A DNA stretch of 36,185 nucleotides from Rhodopirellula sp. (lineage in GTDB: Bacteria > Planctomycetota > Planctomycetia > Planctomycetales > Planctomycetaceae): the NCBI GenBank assembly GCA_013203845.1, contig JABMPE010000218.1:1-36185 (forward strand). Direction: 5' to 3'. Positions 15,933 to 24,617 of the stretch are shown one piece after another (position 1 is the stretch's first letter; each line of letters opens with the position of its first letter). A program made the position numbers and the translations under genes. Under the pieces are notes generated by a model. The model saw only the letters and a program-made list of their open reading frames with translations, ran no database searches and was not told the origin of the DNA.

Positions 15933-16232
15933 TCAGTTTTCGCTGAAACGCATTCTTCCCGTGCGATGCCGTGCCAGTGGGTCTTTGGCGTAGTTGCGGC
16001 AGCACGTTGGGCAAAGATCAAATCGGAACGACTTCGGCTCGGCGCCGTCCAGGTTGAGTTCCCCGGTCAGTTCCATGTCAGCCAGCATTTCAGAGATTTC
16101 TGACAGGTTGTCTCGATCCAGATCTTCTTCCGTGATTTCGTCCGGATCAAATGATGGATAGACCTCAAGACGCGCGACGAATCGCTTTTCTTCAATTTTT
16201 TGCCCGCACAGATCACAGGTGTGGTGCAGCAT
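15933..16232 (-). CDS. Small double-CxxC (probable zinc-binding) protein, unknown function
   Basis: This 99-residue protein has two CxxC knuckles, Cys6/Cys9 (HTCDLCGQ) and Cys74/Cys77 (DLCPTCC), separated by an acidic stretch (about 29-66, rich in Asp and Glu). The spacing suggests one zinc site formed by both knuckles, as in zinc ribbons. AAGGG lies about 11 nt upstream of ATG 16232. No enzyme motif is seen. It is the last of four leftward genes but is separated from the aminopeptidase gene by 240 nt, so it may have its own promoter. Possible roles are protein-protein or nucleic-acid binding; nothing in the sequence decides between them. Confidence 0.7.
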   Translation of the reverse strand: MLHHTCDLCGQKIEEKRFVARLEVYPSFDPDEITEEDLDRDNLSEISEMLADMELTGELNLDGAEPKSFRFDLCPTCCRNYAKDPLARHRTGRMRFSEN

Positions 16233-16472
16233 CGAATTTCAATCCCTTAGTAATGAAGAAGACGTGTCCGGTTCTCAGTTCCATTTGACGTTCCAGTTTG
16301 ATGGCTCCGTCTGGCACCAGGCAACGATCGCTTCGTTGAAGATGTGTGCTTCGATTAGAACAAAATAAACGGGGCGGAAAAAGCGACCTTGGCAGCTTTT
16401 CCGGAAATCGGAAAACATCAGAGATTGCTGTTGCATGATACCGGTGAATTTCGGCAACGAATCATTCGAAAA

Positions 16473-17594
16473 TTACGCCAGTCCCTCGTTCAATGGTTGC
16501 AGGTCTGCTGGAATGAAGAATCCGTCTTTCCGCAGCAGTTCGTCGTCAAACCAGACCTCGCCACCGCCGTAGGCTTTTGTTTGAATCAGAACGATGTCCC
16601 AGTGGACCTTGCTGCGATTTCCATTGTCGGCAGTCGTGTAGGCGTTGCCTGGCGTGAGATGCAGCGAGCCTCCGATCTTCTCATCGAACAGAGTATCGAG
16701 CATTGGCTCGTTGATTTCATTGTTCAGGCCCAGGGACCATTCGCCGATGTATCGCGCGCCTTCGTCCGTATCGAGGATTTCGTTCAGCCGCCGGTTTTGA
16801 CCATTCGCACATTCGGCGTTAACGATTTTTCCGTCATTGAATTCGAAGCGGATGCGGTCAAATACGACTCCCTGATTCAGCGTCTTCGTGTTGTAAGTGA
16901 TGGTGCCGTTGACGCTGTCTCGAACCGGCGATGTGAACATTTCGCCGTCGGGGATATTGCGTCGACCGTGCGACGGGACGACCGGGATGCCTTCGATTGA
17001 GAATGTCAGGTCGGTATCCGGAGCGACGATGCGGACCTGTCTGGCGGCTTCCATGCGTCGCTGCAGCGGTTTCTGATTTTCCGCAAGTTTCGGGTAATCG
17101 GCTGTGCAGACTTTGAAGTAGAAGTCTTCGAACTGTTCGGTGCTTTTTTCAGCCGACTGAGCCATCGAGGCTGTCGGGTATCTCAGCACGACCCATTTGG
17201 TATTGGGGACTCGCAAAGCGTGATGCACCTTGTGCCAGCAATGTTCCTGGTAAAGCTGCATCTGTGCGGACGGAACGTCGGACAGCTCGTTGCTGTTGGC
17301 CGTTCCGCGGATGCCGATGTAAGCGTCCATTTGCTCCATCGTGTGAGCTTCCAGGTTGCCCTGCAGGGCGAAAGACGTTTCGCTGCCGTGCTGGAGCAGA
17401 CTTCGCGCGATCGCGTTGCTCTTCCAGTTGACGACGGCGATCCCGCCTCGGGCATGCGCGATTTCGACCAGACAGCAGACGAGCGACGGATCGGGCAAAT
17501 CGAAGGCCTCGATCAGCACTTTCTCACCTGGCTGCAGCTGAGTGCTGTGGTCGATGAGCAACTCAGCGAGTTTTCTGATCCGTGGGTCAAGCAT
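16473..17594 (-). CDS. M29-family metallo-aminopeptidase
   Basis: The open frame extends far upstream, but that part overlaps the UbiA gene and reads as nonsense. ATG 17594, with GGGAG 8 nt upstream, gives 373 residues, the normal M29 length. The N-terminal domain opens with DPRIRKLAELLIDHS and LQPGEKVLIEA, typical of the family (thermophilic aminopeptidases such as AmpS and AmpT). The likely di-metal ligands are Glu218 (DGEMFTSP), Glu285 (GEWSLG), His312 (SLHLTPG), and His331 and Asp333 (VHWDI). It should be a cytoplasmic, metal-dependent exopeptidase of broad specificity. It starts 41 nt after the UbiA-family gene ends on the same strand, so co-transcription is likely, although no pathway links them. 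Confidence 0.9.
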   Translation of the reverse strand: MLDPRIRKLAELLIDHSTQLQPGEKVLIEAFDLPDPSLVCCLVEIAHARGGIAVVNWKSNAIARSLLQHGSETSFALQGNLEAHTMEQMDAYIGIRGTANSNELSDVPSAQMQLYQEHCWHKVHHALRVPNTKWVVLRYPTASMAQSAEKSTEQFEDFYFKVCTADYPKLAENQKPLQRRMEAARQVRIVAPDTDLTFSIEGIPVVPSHGRRNIPDGEMFTSPVRDSVNGTITYNTKTLNQGVVFDRIRFEFNDGKIVNAECANGQNRRLNEILDTDEGARYIGEWSLGLNNEINEPMLDTLFDEKIGGSLHLTPGNAYTTADNGNRSKVHWDIVLIQTKAYGGGEVWFDDELLRKDGFFIPADLQPLNEGLA

Positions 17595-17635
17595 GTTTCG
17601 ACTCCCTTCGAATGACGCTGATGAGTGGCGTGGCG

Positions 17636-18553
17636 TCAGGTCGCGACAACGAGGTCGACCAGGCCGAACGCCAGCAGTCCAAAACTGACTGCGGTGTTGA
17701 CGTTGAAGAATGCGATATTGACTCGGGTCAGATTGTCGGCGCTGACCAGCGAGTGTTCGTAAATCAGCAGAGCGGAAACGGCGATGACTCCCACCAGGAA
17801 GATCGTGCCAAAGCCAGCGAAGTGCCAGAGGCCGAACAACGCGGCGATCGTCAACAGGTGGCTGATCAGAGCGATTCGAAGCGCTCCGTTGATTCCCCAG
17901 CGGGATGGGACGCTGAACAGTCGACTGTCGCGGTCGAAGTCGGCGTCCTGGCAGGCGTAGATGATGTCGAAGCCACCAACCCAGAAGAAGATGACCAGGC
18001 CGAGCAGCGCCGGCACAATGGCGAATTCGTCGCGAACGGCGATCCACGCAGCGATGGGAGAAAGCATCAACGCCGTCGACAGCCAGTAATGGCACCATAC
18101 CGTCAAGCGTTTGGCGTACGAGTAACTCAGCAGAAACAGCAGCACCGGGACGGAGAGAATGATCGGGAGCTGTTTCGGCAGAAAGATCAGTGTCGCGGCA
18201 ATGAAGGCTGCTGAGCAAACGACGGTAAACAGAGCGACGGATCTGGCCGAAAGGATGCCGGCTGGAATGTGTCTGCCAGCGGTGCGAGGATTTCCGGCAT
18301 CGATCTTCGCATCAACGAGTCGGTTGAACGCCATCGCGGCTGACCTGGCAAACACCATGCAGAGCAGAATGCCAATCAGATCCTGCCAGCGGAAAACTGT
18401 GTCCGGCTGAAACCAGGCAATCGCCGCTGACAACAGAGCGAAGGGCAGGGCGAAGACGGTATGGCTGAAACGGACCAGCTCCAGAAGCTGGCGGATTCGA
18501 TCGCTCAGTCCTGCTGGTGAATTCTGTGTTTCAGGCGACGTTGCCGCACTCAC
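17636..18553 (-). CDS. UbiA-family prenyltransferase (4-hydroxybenzoate/MqnP-like)
   Basis: This 305-residue polytopic membrane protein has about eight or nine hydrophobic helices. Both Asp-rich prenyl-diphosphate motifs are present: NRLVDAKIDAGNPRT near 98-112 and DIIYACQDADFDRD near 198-211. The sequence FSHTVFALPFAL near the N-terminus is typical of bacterial UbiA proteins annotated as 4-hydroxybenzoate polyprenyltransferases. In organisms that make menaquinone by the futalosine route, such a protein (MqnP) attaches the prenyl tail. Planctomycetes often use that route, so this is a reasonable inference, not proven here. Translation starts at GTG 18553, with AGGA 8 nt upstream. The gene lies 192 nt after purF and 41 nt before the M29 peptidase gene. 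Confidence 0.9.
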   Translation of the reverse strand: MSAATSPETQNSPAGLSDRIRQLLELVRFSHTVFALPFALLSAAIAWFQPDTVFRWQDLIGILLCMVFARSAAMAFNRLVDAKIDAGNPRTAGRHIPAGILSARSVALFTVVCSAAFIAATLIFLPKQLPIILSVPVLLFLLSYSYAKRLTVWCHYWLSTALMLSPIAAWIAVRDEFAIVPALLGLVIFFWVGGFDIIYACQDADFDRDSRLFSVPSRWGINGALRIALISHLLTIAALFGLWHFAGFGTIFLVGVIAVSALLIYEHSLVSADNLTRVNIAFFNVNTAVSFGLLAFGLVDLVVAT

Positions 18554-18745
18554 CTTTTCGTTCCTGGTTGGGTGATTCGTGTTGCCAGTTATCTGCGAAG
18601 TGATTTGAGAAGTTAACAGACAGGATTCAATTCAGAAGTCGCGTTGGAAATAATCTCGGGTCGCAATACGTTATCAGGTACGAGATGCAGGGTATGTCAA
18701 ACGCTGATACAGAAGCGATGTACCAGTCGCAGCGGCAATGAGAGC

Positions 18746-20350
18746 CTATGTTCGAGTCGTGGCCAGCGGAGTGTCGTACGTTCTGCCGGTGTCGTCGCCA
18801 CTGAGACTTGCATCCAGAGCGAGCGAGTACAGTTTCTGTCCGCAGGGCGTTGGGTATTTTGTGTCGAGACATGCCTGGCACAGGCTGGAAACCGGAAGGT
18901 CGACACAACGGGAGATCGCTTCACGCGGAAGATATTTCAGACTGTCGGCTCCCAGTGTTTCCGCCATTTCGGCTTCCACTTCCGGAGTCATGGGTCCGCC
19001 GTTGAGGAATTTCGGAGCAAACAGCTCGTTGATGGTCGACATGTCGATGCCGTAAAAGCACGGAGCGACGATCGGCGGGCAGGCGACTCGAACGTGCAGT
19101 TCTCGAACTTTGCCCCGTTCTCGAAGTTGCGAGATCAGCGCCTTCATCGTGGTTGAGCGAACAATCGTGTCCTCAACGAGAATGACTTTCTTTCCTTCAA
19201 GCACTTCCCGCAACGGTGTGTACTTGGCCCGAACTTTTTCATCGCGGTTGCGGCCTTCGATAAACGTTCGACCGATGTATCGGTTGCGGATCAGACCTTC
19301 GAGCGACGGCACTCCCAATTTGTAGGCCATGCTGTCGGCAGCAGCTTTCGCGGTATCGGGAACCGGGACGACAATGGTGTCTTCGTCGATGGTGATCCCG
19401 GACAGTTTTTCCTGGGCGGCCAGTTCTTCGCCCAGTGCTTTTCGCGTCAGGTAGACACCTCGGTCATCGAGCGTGCTGGCGACATTGGCGAAGTAAATCC
19501 ACTCGAAGAAACAGTGAGCTTTCCGCGGACTCTCGGCGAACTTCTCGATTCGAAGTTCACCCTTCTCAATGATGATGGCGTGTCCTGGTTCCAGACTCTG
19601 GATCGCCGCGTCGCTGAAACCCATGTTGGACAGAGCCACACTTTCGCTGGCAGCGGCAAACATGTTGTCTTCGATGGCGTAGCACATGGGCTTGATGCCA
19701 AGCGGATCACGAGCAACGAACATGTCACCCAGAGCGTTCAGAAAGACAATGTTCCACGCTCCGTCCAGACGTTGCGAAAGTCGCTCCAGCACGGTGATCA
19801 GATTGGTTTGGCCGCTGGATTCGATTTCCTGCCGCAGTTCCTGAGACAGAATGTGCATCAGGATTTCGGTGTCGGTTTCGCGAGCGAGATGGAAGAAGTC
19901 GTCTGAGAGGATCTCTGCTCTCAGATCCTGATAGTTCGAAAGCTGGCCGTTGAAGCCGAAACTGAACCATTTCGTTTTTTCGATGTGATGCCGTTCAAAC
20001 GGCTGAGCGTAGCTGCGATCCTCTTTGCCGCAAGTTGCATATCGCACGTGTCCGATGGCGGCCGGACCAGCGTACTCGGACATCAGCTCGTCATATTTAT
20101 CGTGATGGGCCATGTGAAAGACTTCGTTCACCGAGCCCACTTCTTTATGAGTGTCGATCAACTGTTTCCGCCCGGCACAAAACGTCGTCATCCCGGCTGA
20201 AAGCTGGCCACGATTCTGAATGTCGAGCAGAATTCGCGGAATCAGCCGGGATGCCTGTTCGCCTCCCTGTTCGGGCGAGAAACGGCTGGGGACGCCGTCA
20301 CCGAGGTAGTAAATCGCGGCCACTCCGCATTCGTGAAACAGTTCTGCCAT
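18746..20350 (-). CDS. purF: Amidophosphoribosyltransferase
   Basis: PurF converts PRPP and glutamine to phosphoribosylamine, the first committed step of purine synthesis. ATG 20350 gives 534 residues beginning [10 protein letters not shown]; Cys8 is the N-terminal glutaminase nucleophile, exposed after removal of a short propeptide as in the Bacillus-type enzyme. The class II amidotransferase domain includes GHVRYATCG and the FGFNGQLSN block. The phosphoribosyltransferase domain carries the PRPP loop [13 protein letters not shown]. Cysteines in [20 protein letters not shown] and SSLCQACL match the [4Fe-4S]-containing class. An in-frame ATG further upstream (20461) would add 37 residues of no family character and block maturation, so I reject it. 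No strong ribosome binding site is visible. Confidence 0.95.
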   Translation of the reverse strand: MAELFHECGVAAIYYLGDGVPSRFSPEQGGEQASRLIPRILLDIQNRGQLSAGMTTFCAGRKQLIDTHKEVGSVNEVFHMAHHDKYDELMSEYAGPAAIGHVRYATCGKEDRSYAQPFERHHIEKTKWFSFGFNGQLSNYQDLRAEILSDDFFHLARETDTEILMHILSQELRQEIESSGQTNLITVLERLSQRLDGAWNIVFLNALGDMFVARDPLGIKPMCYAIEDNMFAAASESVALSNMGFSDAAIQSLEPGHAIIIEKGELRIEKFAESPRKAHCFFEWIYFANVASTLDDRGVYLTRKALGEELAAQEKLSGITIDEDTIVVPVPDTAKAAADSMAYKLGVPSLEGLIRNRYIGRTFIEGRNRDEKVRAKYTPLREVLEGKKVILVEDTIVRSTTMKALISQLRERGKVRELHVRVACPPIVAPCFYGIDMSTINELFAPKFLNGGPMTPEVEAEMAETLGADSLKYLPREAISRCVDLPVSSLCQACLDTKYPTPCGQKLYSLALDASLSGDDTGRTYDTPLATTRT

Positions 20351-20436
20351 CGTGGTTCCGCTCAGACTTTGTGTGGGTGAGAAGGAGGACTGGCGCCCGT
20401 TGGCGGCATCGTACTGGCAACGCGTGGCGACTACCA

Positions 20437-20456
20437 ACTGAGTGGCAAGACTCAGT
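20437..20456. repeat. 7-bp perfect inverted repeat upstream of purF
   Basis: ACTGAGT (20437-20443) and ACTCAGT (20450-20456) form a perfect inverted repeat with a 6-nt centre. It lies about 87 nt upstream of the purF start, in the gap shared with the divergent ExbB-like gene. It could be an operator for a dimeric repressor, but a 7-bp dyad also occurs by chance. Confidence 0.25.
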
Positions 20457-20626
20457 GACAATGCTGTTTTCCGCGTCGCGGCCCATCGAATTTCTGGACC
20501 CGAATGCTTGAGTCTGCCGATTCTGACGAATGAATCAGTCGGGAAAACTCTGCGCGAATCGCGTGGCGAGACGACGTTGCGTCTCCAGTTTTTCCTCGAC
20601 GATATCCGCGATTTGGGGGATTTTCA

Positions 20627-21940
20627 GTGGAGAATCAGCAGAGTTCAGACCGTGCCGCTTCGCCCGCCACCGTTTTGACGCCAGCAACTTCAGACGGCAG
20701 TAAATTGCACTCAAGCGGCGGCAAATTGCACCCCGTAGCGACTCCTCTCGATGATCATCCAGGAGGATCGCTGTTTGAAACACTGTTCCGTTCACCCGTT
20801 CTGACGGGAGCGGCAGCGGCTGGCGTGTTCTACCTCTTGTTGATCAACCTGGTTCTGCCGCTGGTGCCGGGTTACCGGGCGTCGCTGGAAACTTTGTTCT
20901 GCGGTCACCCGCTGGCGTATGGCACCACCGTGCTGTTCTGGATGGGCATGGCGGCGCTTGGTGGCAAGTGGTGGTCCGTCGGAGCCGACAGGGACGCATT
21001 GCAGTGGCAACCTGACATCGACTCAGCAGGCCTGAATGCTGTTTCGAGTGCCATCCAGTTGAACAAGTCGTTCACACGGTTGCCGGGCAAGGTTCGAGAG
21101 ACGCCACTGGTTCAGCGATTTCACAGCATCGCAAAATTTGTGCTCGGACGGCGAACGGCTGCCGGATTGAATTCTCATCTGGAATATCTCGCCGAGTTCG
21201 CGGGCGAGCAGCTTTACAGCAGCTACTCGCTGGTGCGGACGATTACGTGGGCTGTGCCGATCCTCGGCTTTCTAGGTACGGTCATCGGGATCACCCACGC
21301 GATTGAAAATCTTGACCCGGCGAAACTGGAGTCGTCATTCGGGATGGTCGCGTCGGGACTGGGCGTCGCGTTTGGAACGACGGCACTTTCACTGAGTCTC
21401 TCGCTGATACTGGTTTTTGTGTCGGCGTTTGTTGAGAAGGCTCAGAAGTCGGTGCTCGCTGATGTTGAAATCCTCGCCCTGGATCTTGTCACGAAGTATT
21501 TCCCCGAGGAAGAACAGGCGAAAAATCCACTGATAGAGGCGGAATCGGCAGCGGCGACGCGGCTGCTGGAACAAACAGAAATTCTGCTGACCCGACACGT
21601 TTCGCTGTGGGAGTCGAACCTCGGCGAGCTGCGGACCAGCTGGGGCGAGACGCTGCTGCGGCATCAGAATGAGCTGGAATCGTCGCTGAGCACAGCGGTG
21701 TCACAAACACTGGCGGGTTGCCAGAACTCGCTTTCTCACCAGGCTGCTGCTCAGAAGGTGCTGGCCGAATCCATCGATCAGATGTCGACCAATCAGCGGC
21801 AGCTGGCCGAAACACAGCTCGCGATTATTCAGCGGCTTGAGAAAAACGACGCCAACACGTCTCTCGACGACACGCTGCACACGTTCAGCGCCGCCGTGCA
21901 TCTGCTGACTTCGCGAGTCTCTTCGTCGAAGGCAGCTTGA
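20627..21940 (+). CDS. MotA/TolQ/ExbB-family proton-channel-like protein
   Basis: GTG 20627 with GGGGG about 7 nt upstream gives 437 residues. Four membrane helices are visible: about 56-80, 98-114, 201-226 (WAVPILGFLGTVIGITHAI) and 246-268. The pair around GFLGTVIG and GLGVAFGTTALSL is the signature of the MotA/TolQ/ExbB family, whose pentamers conduct protons to drive a partner with a single helix. The first about 50 residues are hydrophilic. Residues about 300-430 form a helical, probably coiled-coil cytoplasmic tail, longer than in ExbB. It heads a three-gene unit with two proteins that each have one N-terminal helix, the expected topology of ExbD/TolR-type partners. What the complex energises is unknown. 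It is transcribed divergently from purF. Confidence 0.85.
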   Translation: MENQQSSDRAASPATVLTPATSDGSKLHSSGGKLHPVATPLDDHPGGSLFETLFRSPVLTGAAAAGVFYLLLINLVLPLVPGYRASLETLFCGHPLAYGTTVLFWMGMAALGGKWWSVGADRDALQWQPDIDSAGLNAVSSAIQLNKSFTRLPGKVRETPLVQRFHSIAKFVLGRRTAAGLNSHLEYLAEFAGEQLYSSYSLVRTITWAVPILGFLGTVIGITHAIENLDPAKLESSFGMVASGLGVAFGTTALSLSLSLILVFVSAFVEKAQKSVLADVEILALDLVTKYFPEEEQAKNPLIEAESAAATRLLEQTEILLTRHVSLWESNLGELRTSWGETLLRHQNELESSLSTAVSQTLAGCQNSLSHQAAAQKVLAESIDQMSTNQRQLAETQLAIIQRLEKNDANTSLDDTLHTFSAAVHLLTSRVSSSKAA

Positions 21941-22005
21941 GAAGTTTCCGACCCCTGACTTCGAGGTCACCCGCCGCTCATCACTAACTTCTGAGAGTTT
22001 GTCAG

Positions 22006-24591
22006 ATGGCCCGTTCATCGCGGACATCGAATCCTGTAACGCTGTTTCCGTTCCTCGCCGTGCTGCTCTGCACGATCGGGGCGCTGGTGCTGATGCTCGT
22101 CGTCATTTCCGCTGGAATTCGAAAGGACGCAGTGGCGATCGCGACGGCGAAAAAGCAGTCGTCAGCGCAGGCTGTCGCCAGTGGCCATCCGCCTGCGAGT
22201 CGGCCTCCCGCTGAACAAACTGACGAGCCCGACAGATCACCGGTGCCGTCCACGCCTGTCGCCGCGGAACCGACGATCCAGCAACGACCGATTGAGCCGC
22301 TGCTGGCTTCGGATCCGCTTCCGTCGCCGATCCAGGAAGCACCGTCTCGGACACTGGCCGAAATTGCCGATCTGGAACGCGTCGCTCGTCAGCTGCAGGC
22401 CGAAGTCGCCGATCGTTCAAAGCAGCTGCAGAGCGTAACAGTGAAGACGTATGCACTGAGAAAGCAATTGGATACAGTGAAAACGCAGCAGAATAATCTT
22501 CAGCTGGAGATTATTCGAACCGCGAGTCAGCGAACGAAGCTCGACCAATCGACCGAGGAATTGCGGGTCGAAAATCGACAGATCATCGAGTGGCTCGACG
22601 AATCCCGGAAGCTCATTGACGAGAATTCCAGGCAGCTGGTCAGTCCGCTGCATTCGATCGTTCCATATGACGGGCAGACAGGAACCGTCAGAAGGCCAAT
22701 CATTATTGAATGTGTTGGCGACGTCGTGCGGTTTGAGGCCGAGCAGATTGAAATTCCGATCGCGGTCCTGCAGAAATTCAGTCCCGAACAGAATCCACTG
22801 GCATCGGGTGTGGAAGCTCTGTTTCGGTACTGGATGGCGAAGGAACAGATCGCCGATCCGCGACAGCAGCCCAGGAAACCGTACGCGCTGATTCTGGTTC
22901 GTCCTTCCGGGGCCGAAGCGTTCTCGTCGGCGATTTTCGCAATGGACGAGATGGTTGGCGACTTTGGATATGAACTCGTTGAAACGGAGTTTCTTTACGA
23001 AGTTCCGGAGACAACAGCAGACGCCATTCGAGAATGTCGAGCCGCGATCGAGGCTGAGCTGCGGCGCGGTCCGATTCGTTCACGGCGTGTGCTGGATCCT
23101 CAGGGACCGGTCGATATTGCAAGTGTCGCACGCGGTCCGGTTGCTTCTCGCGGCTTCTTCCGGAGCGCTGACTTCAGGAATCGGCGAGCCGTTGGCTCCG
23201 CGGATTCAGATGAAAGTGGAAACGGAACTGGCACCGGCACCGGAAGTTCGACATCGGAAAACGAAGGCAAGGATGTCGGCGAGGCGGTAGCGAAAGCGGC
23301 GGCCAGACGCCGGGAAGCAGAAATGAATGCGGCAGCCGAACTCGCGAAAAACCTTCTCTCCGGTCGAGTGGCAGAAGGGGCCAGCCTGCTGCAGAAGGGT
23401 CCGCCGTCCAGTTTCGATGCGGCGCGAGCGGCAGCTCTGGCGGACGCCGCTCTGGCGAACGCTGTTTTGACGGACGTTCTCTCAGATGCCGCTCAGGCAG
23501 ACGCTGCTGGGACAGCAAAAACATTTGGAGCCAGCGAACCCAGTACGTCTGAATTCAAGGACCCGTTGCTGGCGTTCACGCAGGAAGTCGACGGGACATT
23601 CGATAACCCGTCGACAGGCCGCAGCCCCTTTCTAATGCCGGAAAATGGTGGCCTCTCGAATAATCGTTTGCCGCCAGAAACGAATCTGCCGCCAGAAACA
23701 GGTGAAGCTGAACGACCGACCGGAAATGGCACTGGCGGAAGTTCGGACGTCGACGGTAAGAAAGTGGGAACGGCTGGATCTCAAGGCCGGGAAAGTGTGA
23801 AGGCTCAGCCGCGCCGACTCGTTGATACTGGCGGTCGGCCAGCTCTGAATACAGGTGGTTCTGCCAACGGTTCCGATCGTGCAGAACGAGCGACACGTGG
23901 TGGGAAAGAGAACGAACGCAGCGATCAGCGAAGTGGTTCCGGAGTGGAAAACTCTGGTACAGCAGGATCGGGAAGCGGAGCCACGTCGCGGCAGTCATAT
24001 GGTTCGGTGGCGAAGGGAATGGTGTCCCCGGACGGCACCTCGCCGACGCCGACCTTGGCGCAGTCATTCAGTAGTCCGCAGCCGACAGGTGCAGGGCAGG
24101 GCGGTTCCCCGTCGAATGGTTCGCCGGGCTCAACACCGGGAAACTCGTCGTCAACGGATGGGTCATCAACCGGCTTGTCGGGCAGCGGTAGTTCGTCGGG
24201 CAGTGATAGTTCGCCTGTCGGTTCCGGCATCCCGACGATATCCACTCGACCTCCGTCGAACGAGATTCGGTCGTTGAAAACTCAACGCCGATGGGGCCAC
24301 AGTCATCCTGACGCGTCGCTCGGTCTGGAAAAGGTGGTCGAGGTTCGAGTTGAAACCGGTCGAATCGTTGTCGGAAATCAGTTTCAGGTGACACGAACTG
24401 CTGAACGATCCGAAGCAGACGTCGTCAATCTGACGATTCTGACGATCGAGCATCTGGCGAATGAGTGGGGCTGGCCACCGCCGAGGTTCTATTGGGTGCC
24501 TTCCATTGAACTGAAGTTTGAGCCAGCGGAACAGCATTTGGGAACGTTGCTCGAAGCGGCGGTGAAAGATGCGGGGGCGGCGTTGGAATAG
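22006..24591 (+). CDS. Single-helix membrane-anchored protein with coiled coil and long Gly/Ser-rich linker (channel partner 1)
   Basis: This 861-residue protein has no name I recognise. Residues 13-37 (LFPFLAVLLCTIGALVLMLVV) form a membrane anchor, of a type seen in planctomycete proteins next to ExbB homologues. A Pro-rich stretch (about 60-110) precedes a coiled coil at about 115-210, then a compact region at about 220-350 containing PIIIECVGDVVRFE and YALILVRPSGAEAFSSAIF. An Ala-rich segment (about 465-505) and a long Gly/Ser/Thr/Asn-rich low-complexity linker (about 560-750) follow. A conserved-looking C-terminal domain (about 765-861, VVEVRVETGRIVVGNQFQV) ends the protein. It starts 65 nt after the channel gene with a weak ribosome binding site. 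The anchor contains no Asp or Glu, unlike ExbD. An envelope-spanning or peptidoglycan-reaching role is inferred. Confidence 0.75.
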   Translation: MARSSRTSNPVTLFPFLAVLLCTIGALVLMLVVISAGIRKDAVAIATAKKQSSAQAVASGHPPASRPPAEQTDEPDRSPVPSTPVAAEPTIQQRPIEPLLASDPLPSPIQEAPSRTLAEIADLERVARQLQAEVADRSKQLQSVTVKTYALRKQLDTVKTQQNNLQLEIIRTASQRTKLDQSTEELRVENRQIIEWLDESRKLIDENSRQLVSPLHSIVPYDGQTGTVRRPIIIECVGDVVRFEAEQIEIPIAVLQKFSPEQNPLASGVEALFRYWMAKEQIADPRQQPRKPYALILVRPSGAEAFSSAIFAMDEMVGDFGYELVETEFLYEVPETTADAIRECRAAIEAELRRGPIRSRRVLDPQGPVDIASVARGPVASRGFFRSADFRNRRAVGSADSDESGNGTGTGTGSSTSENEGKDVGEAVAKAAARRREAEMNAAAELAKNLLSGRVAEGASLLQKGPPSSFDAARAAALADAALANAVLTDVLSDAAQADAAGTAKTFGASEPSTSEFKDPLLAFTQEVDGTFDNPSTGRSPFLMPENGGLSNNRLPPETNLPPETGEAERPTGNGTGGSSDVDGKKVGTAGSQGRESVKAQPRRLVDTGGRPALNTGGSANGSDRAERATRGGKENERSDQRSGSGVENSGTAGSGSGATSRQSYGSVAKGMVSPDGTSPTPTLAQSFSSPQPTGAGQGGSPSNGSPGSTPGNSSSTDGSSTGLSGSGSSSGSDSSPVGSGIPTISTRPPSNEIRSLKTQRRWGHSHPDASLGLEKVVEVRVETGRIVVGNQFQVTRTAERSEADVVNLTILTIEHLANEWGWPPPRFYWVPSIELKFEPAEQHLGTLLEAAVKDAGAALE

Positions 24592-24617
24592 AGGTCGTTA
24601 GACAGGGAAGCGGATAA

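Noticed and set aside
16397-16415. TTTTCCG-GAAAT-CGGAAAA dyad after the aminopeptidase gene, as a terminator
   Set aside because: The stem is only 7 bp and AT-rich with no following T-tract on the minus strand.
17595-18218. A 208-codon N-terminal extension of the M29 aminopeptidase frame
   Set aside because: It overlaps the UbiA-family gene in another frame and reads as low-complexity Arg/Pro/His sequence. The 373-residue form has the normal length and a good ribosome binding site.
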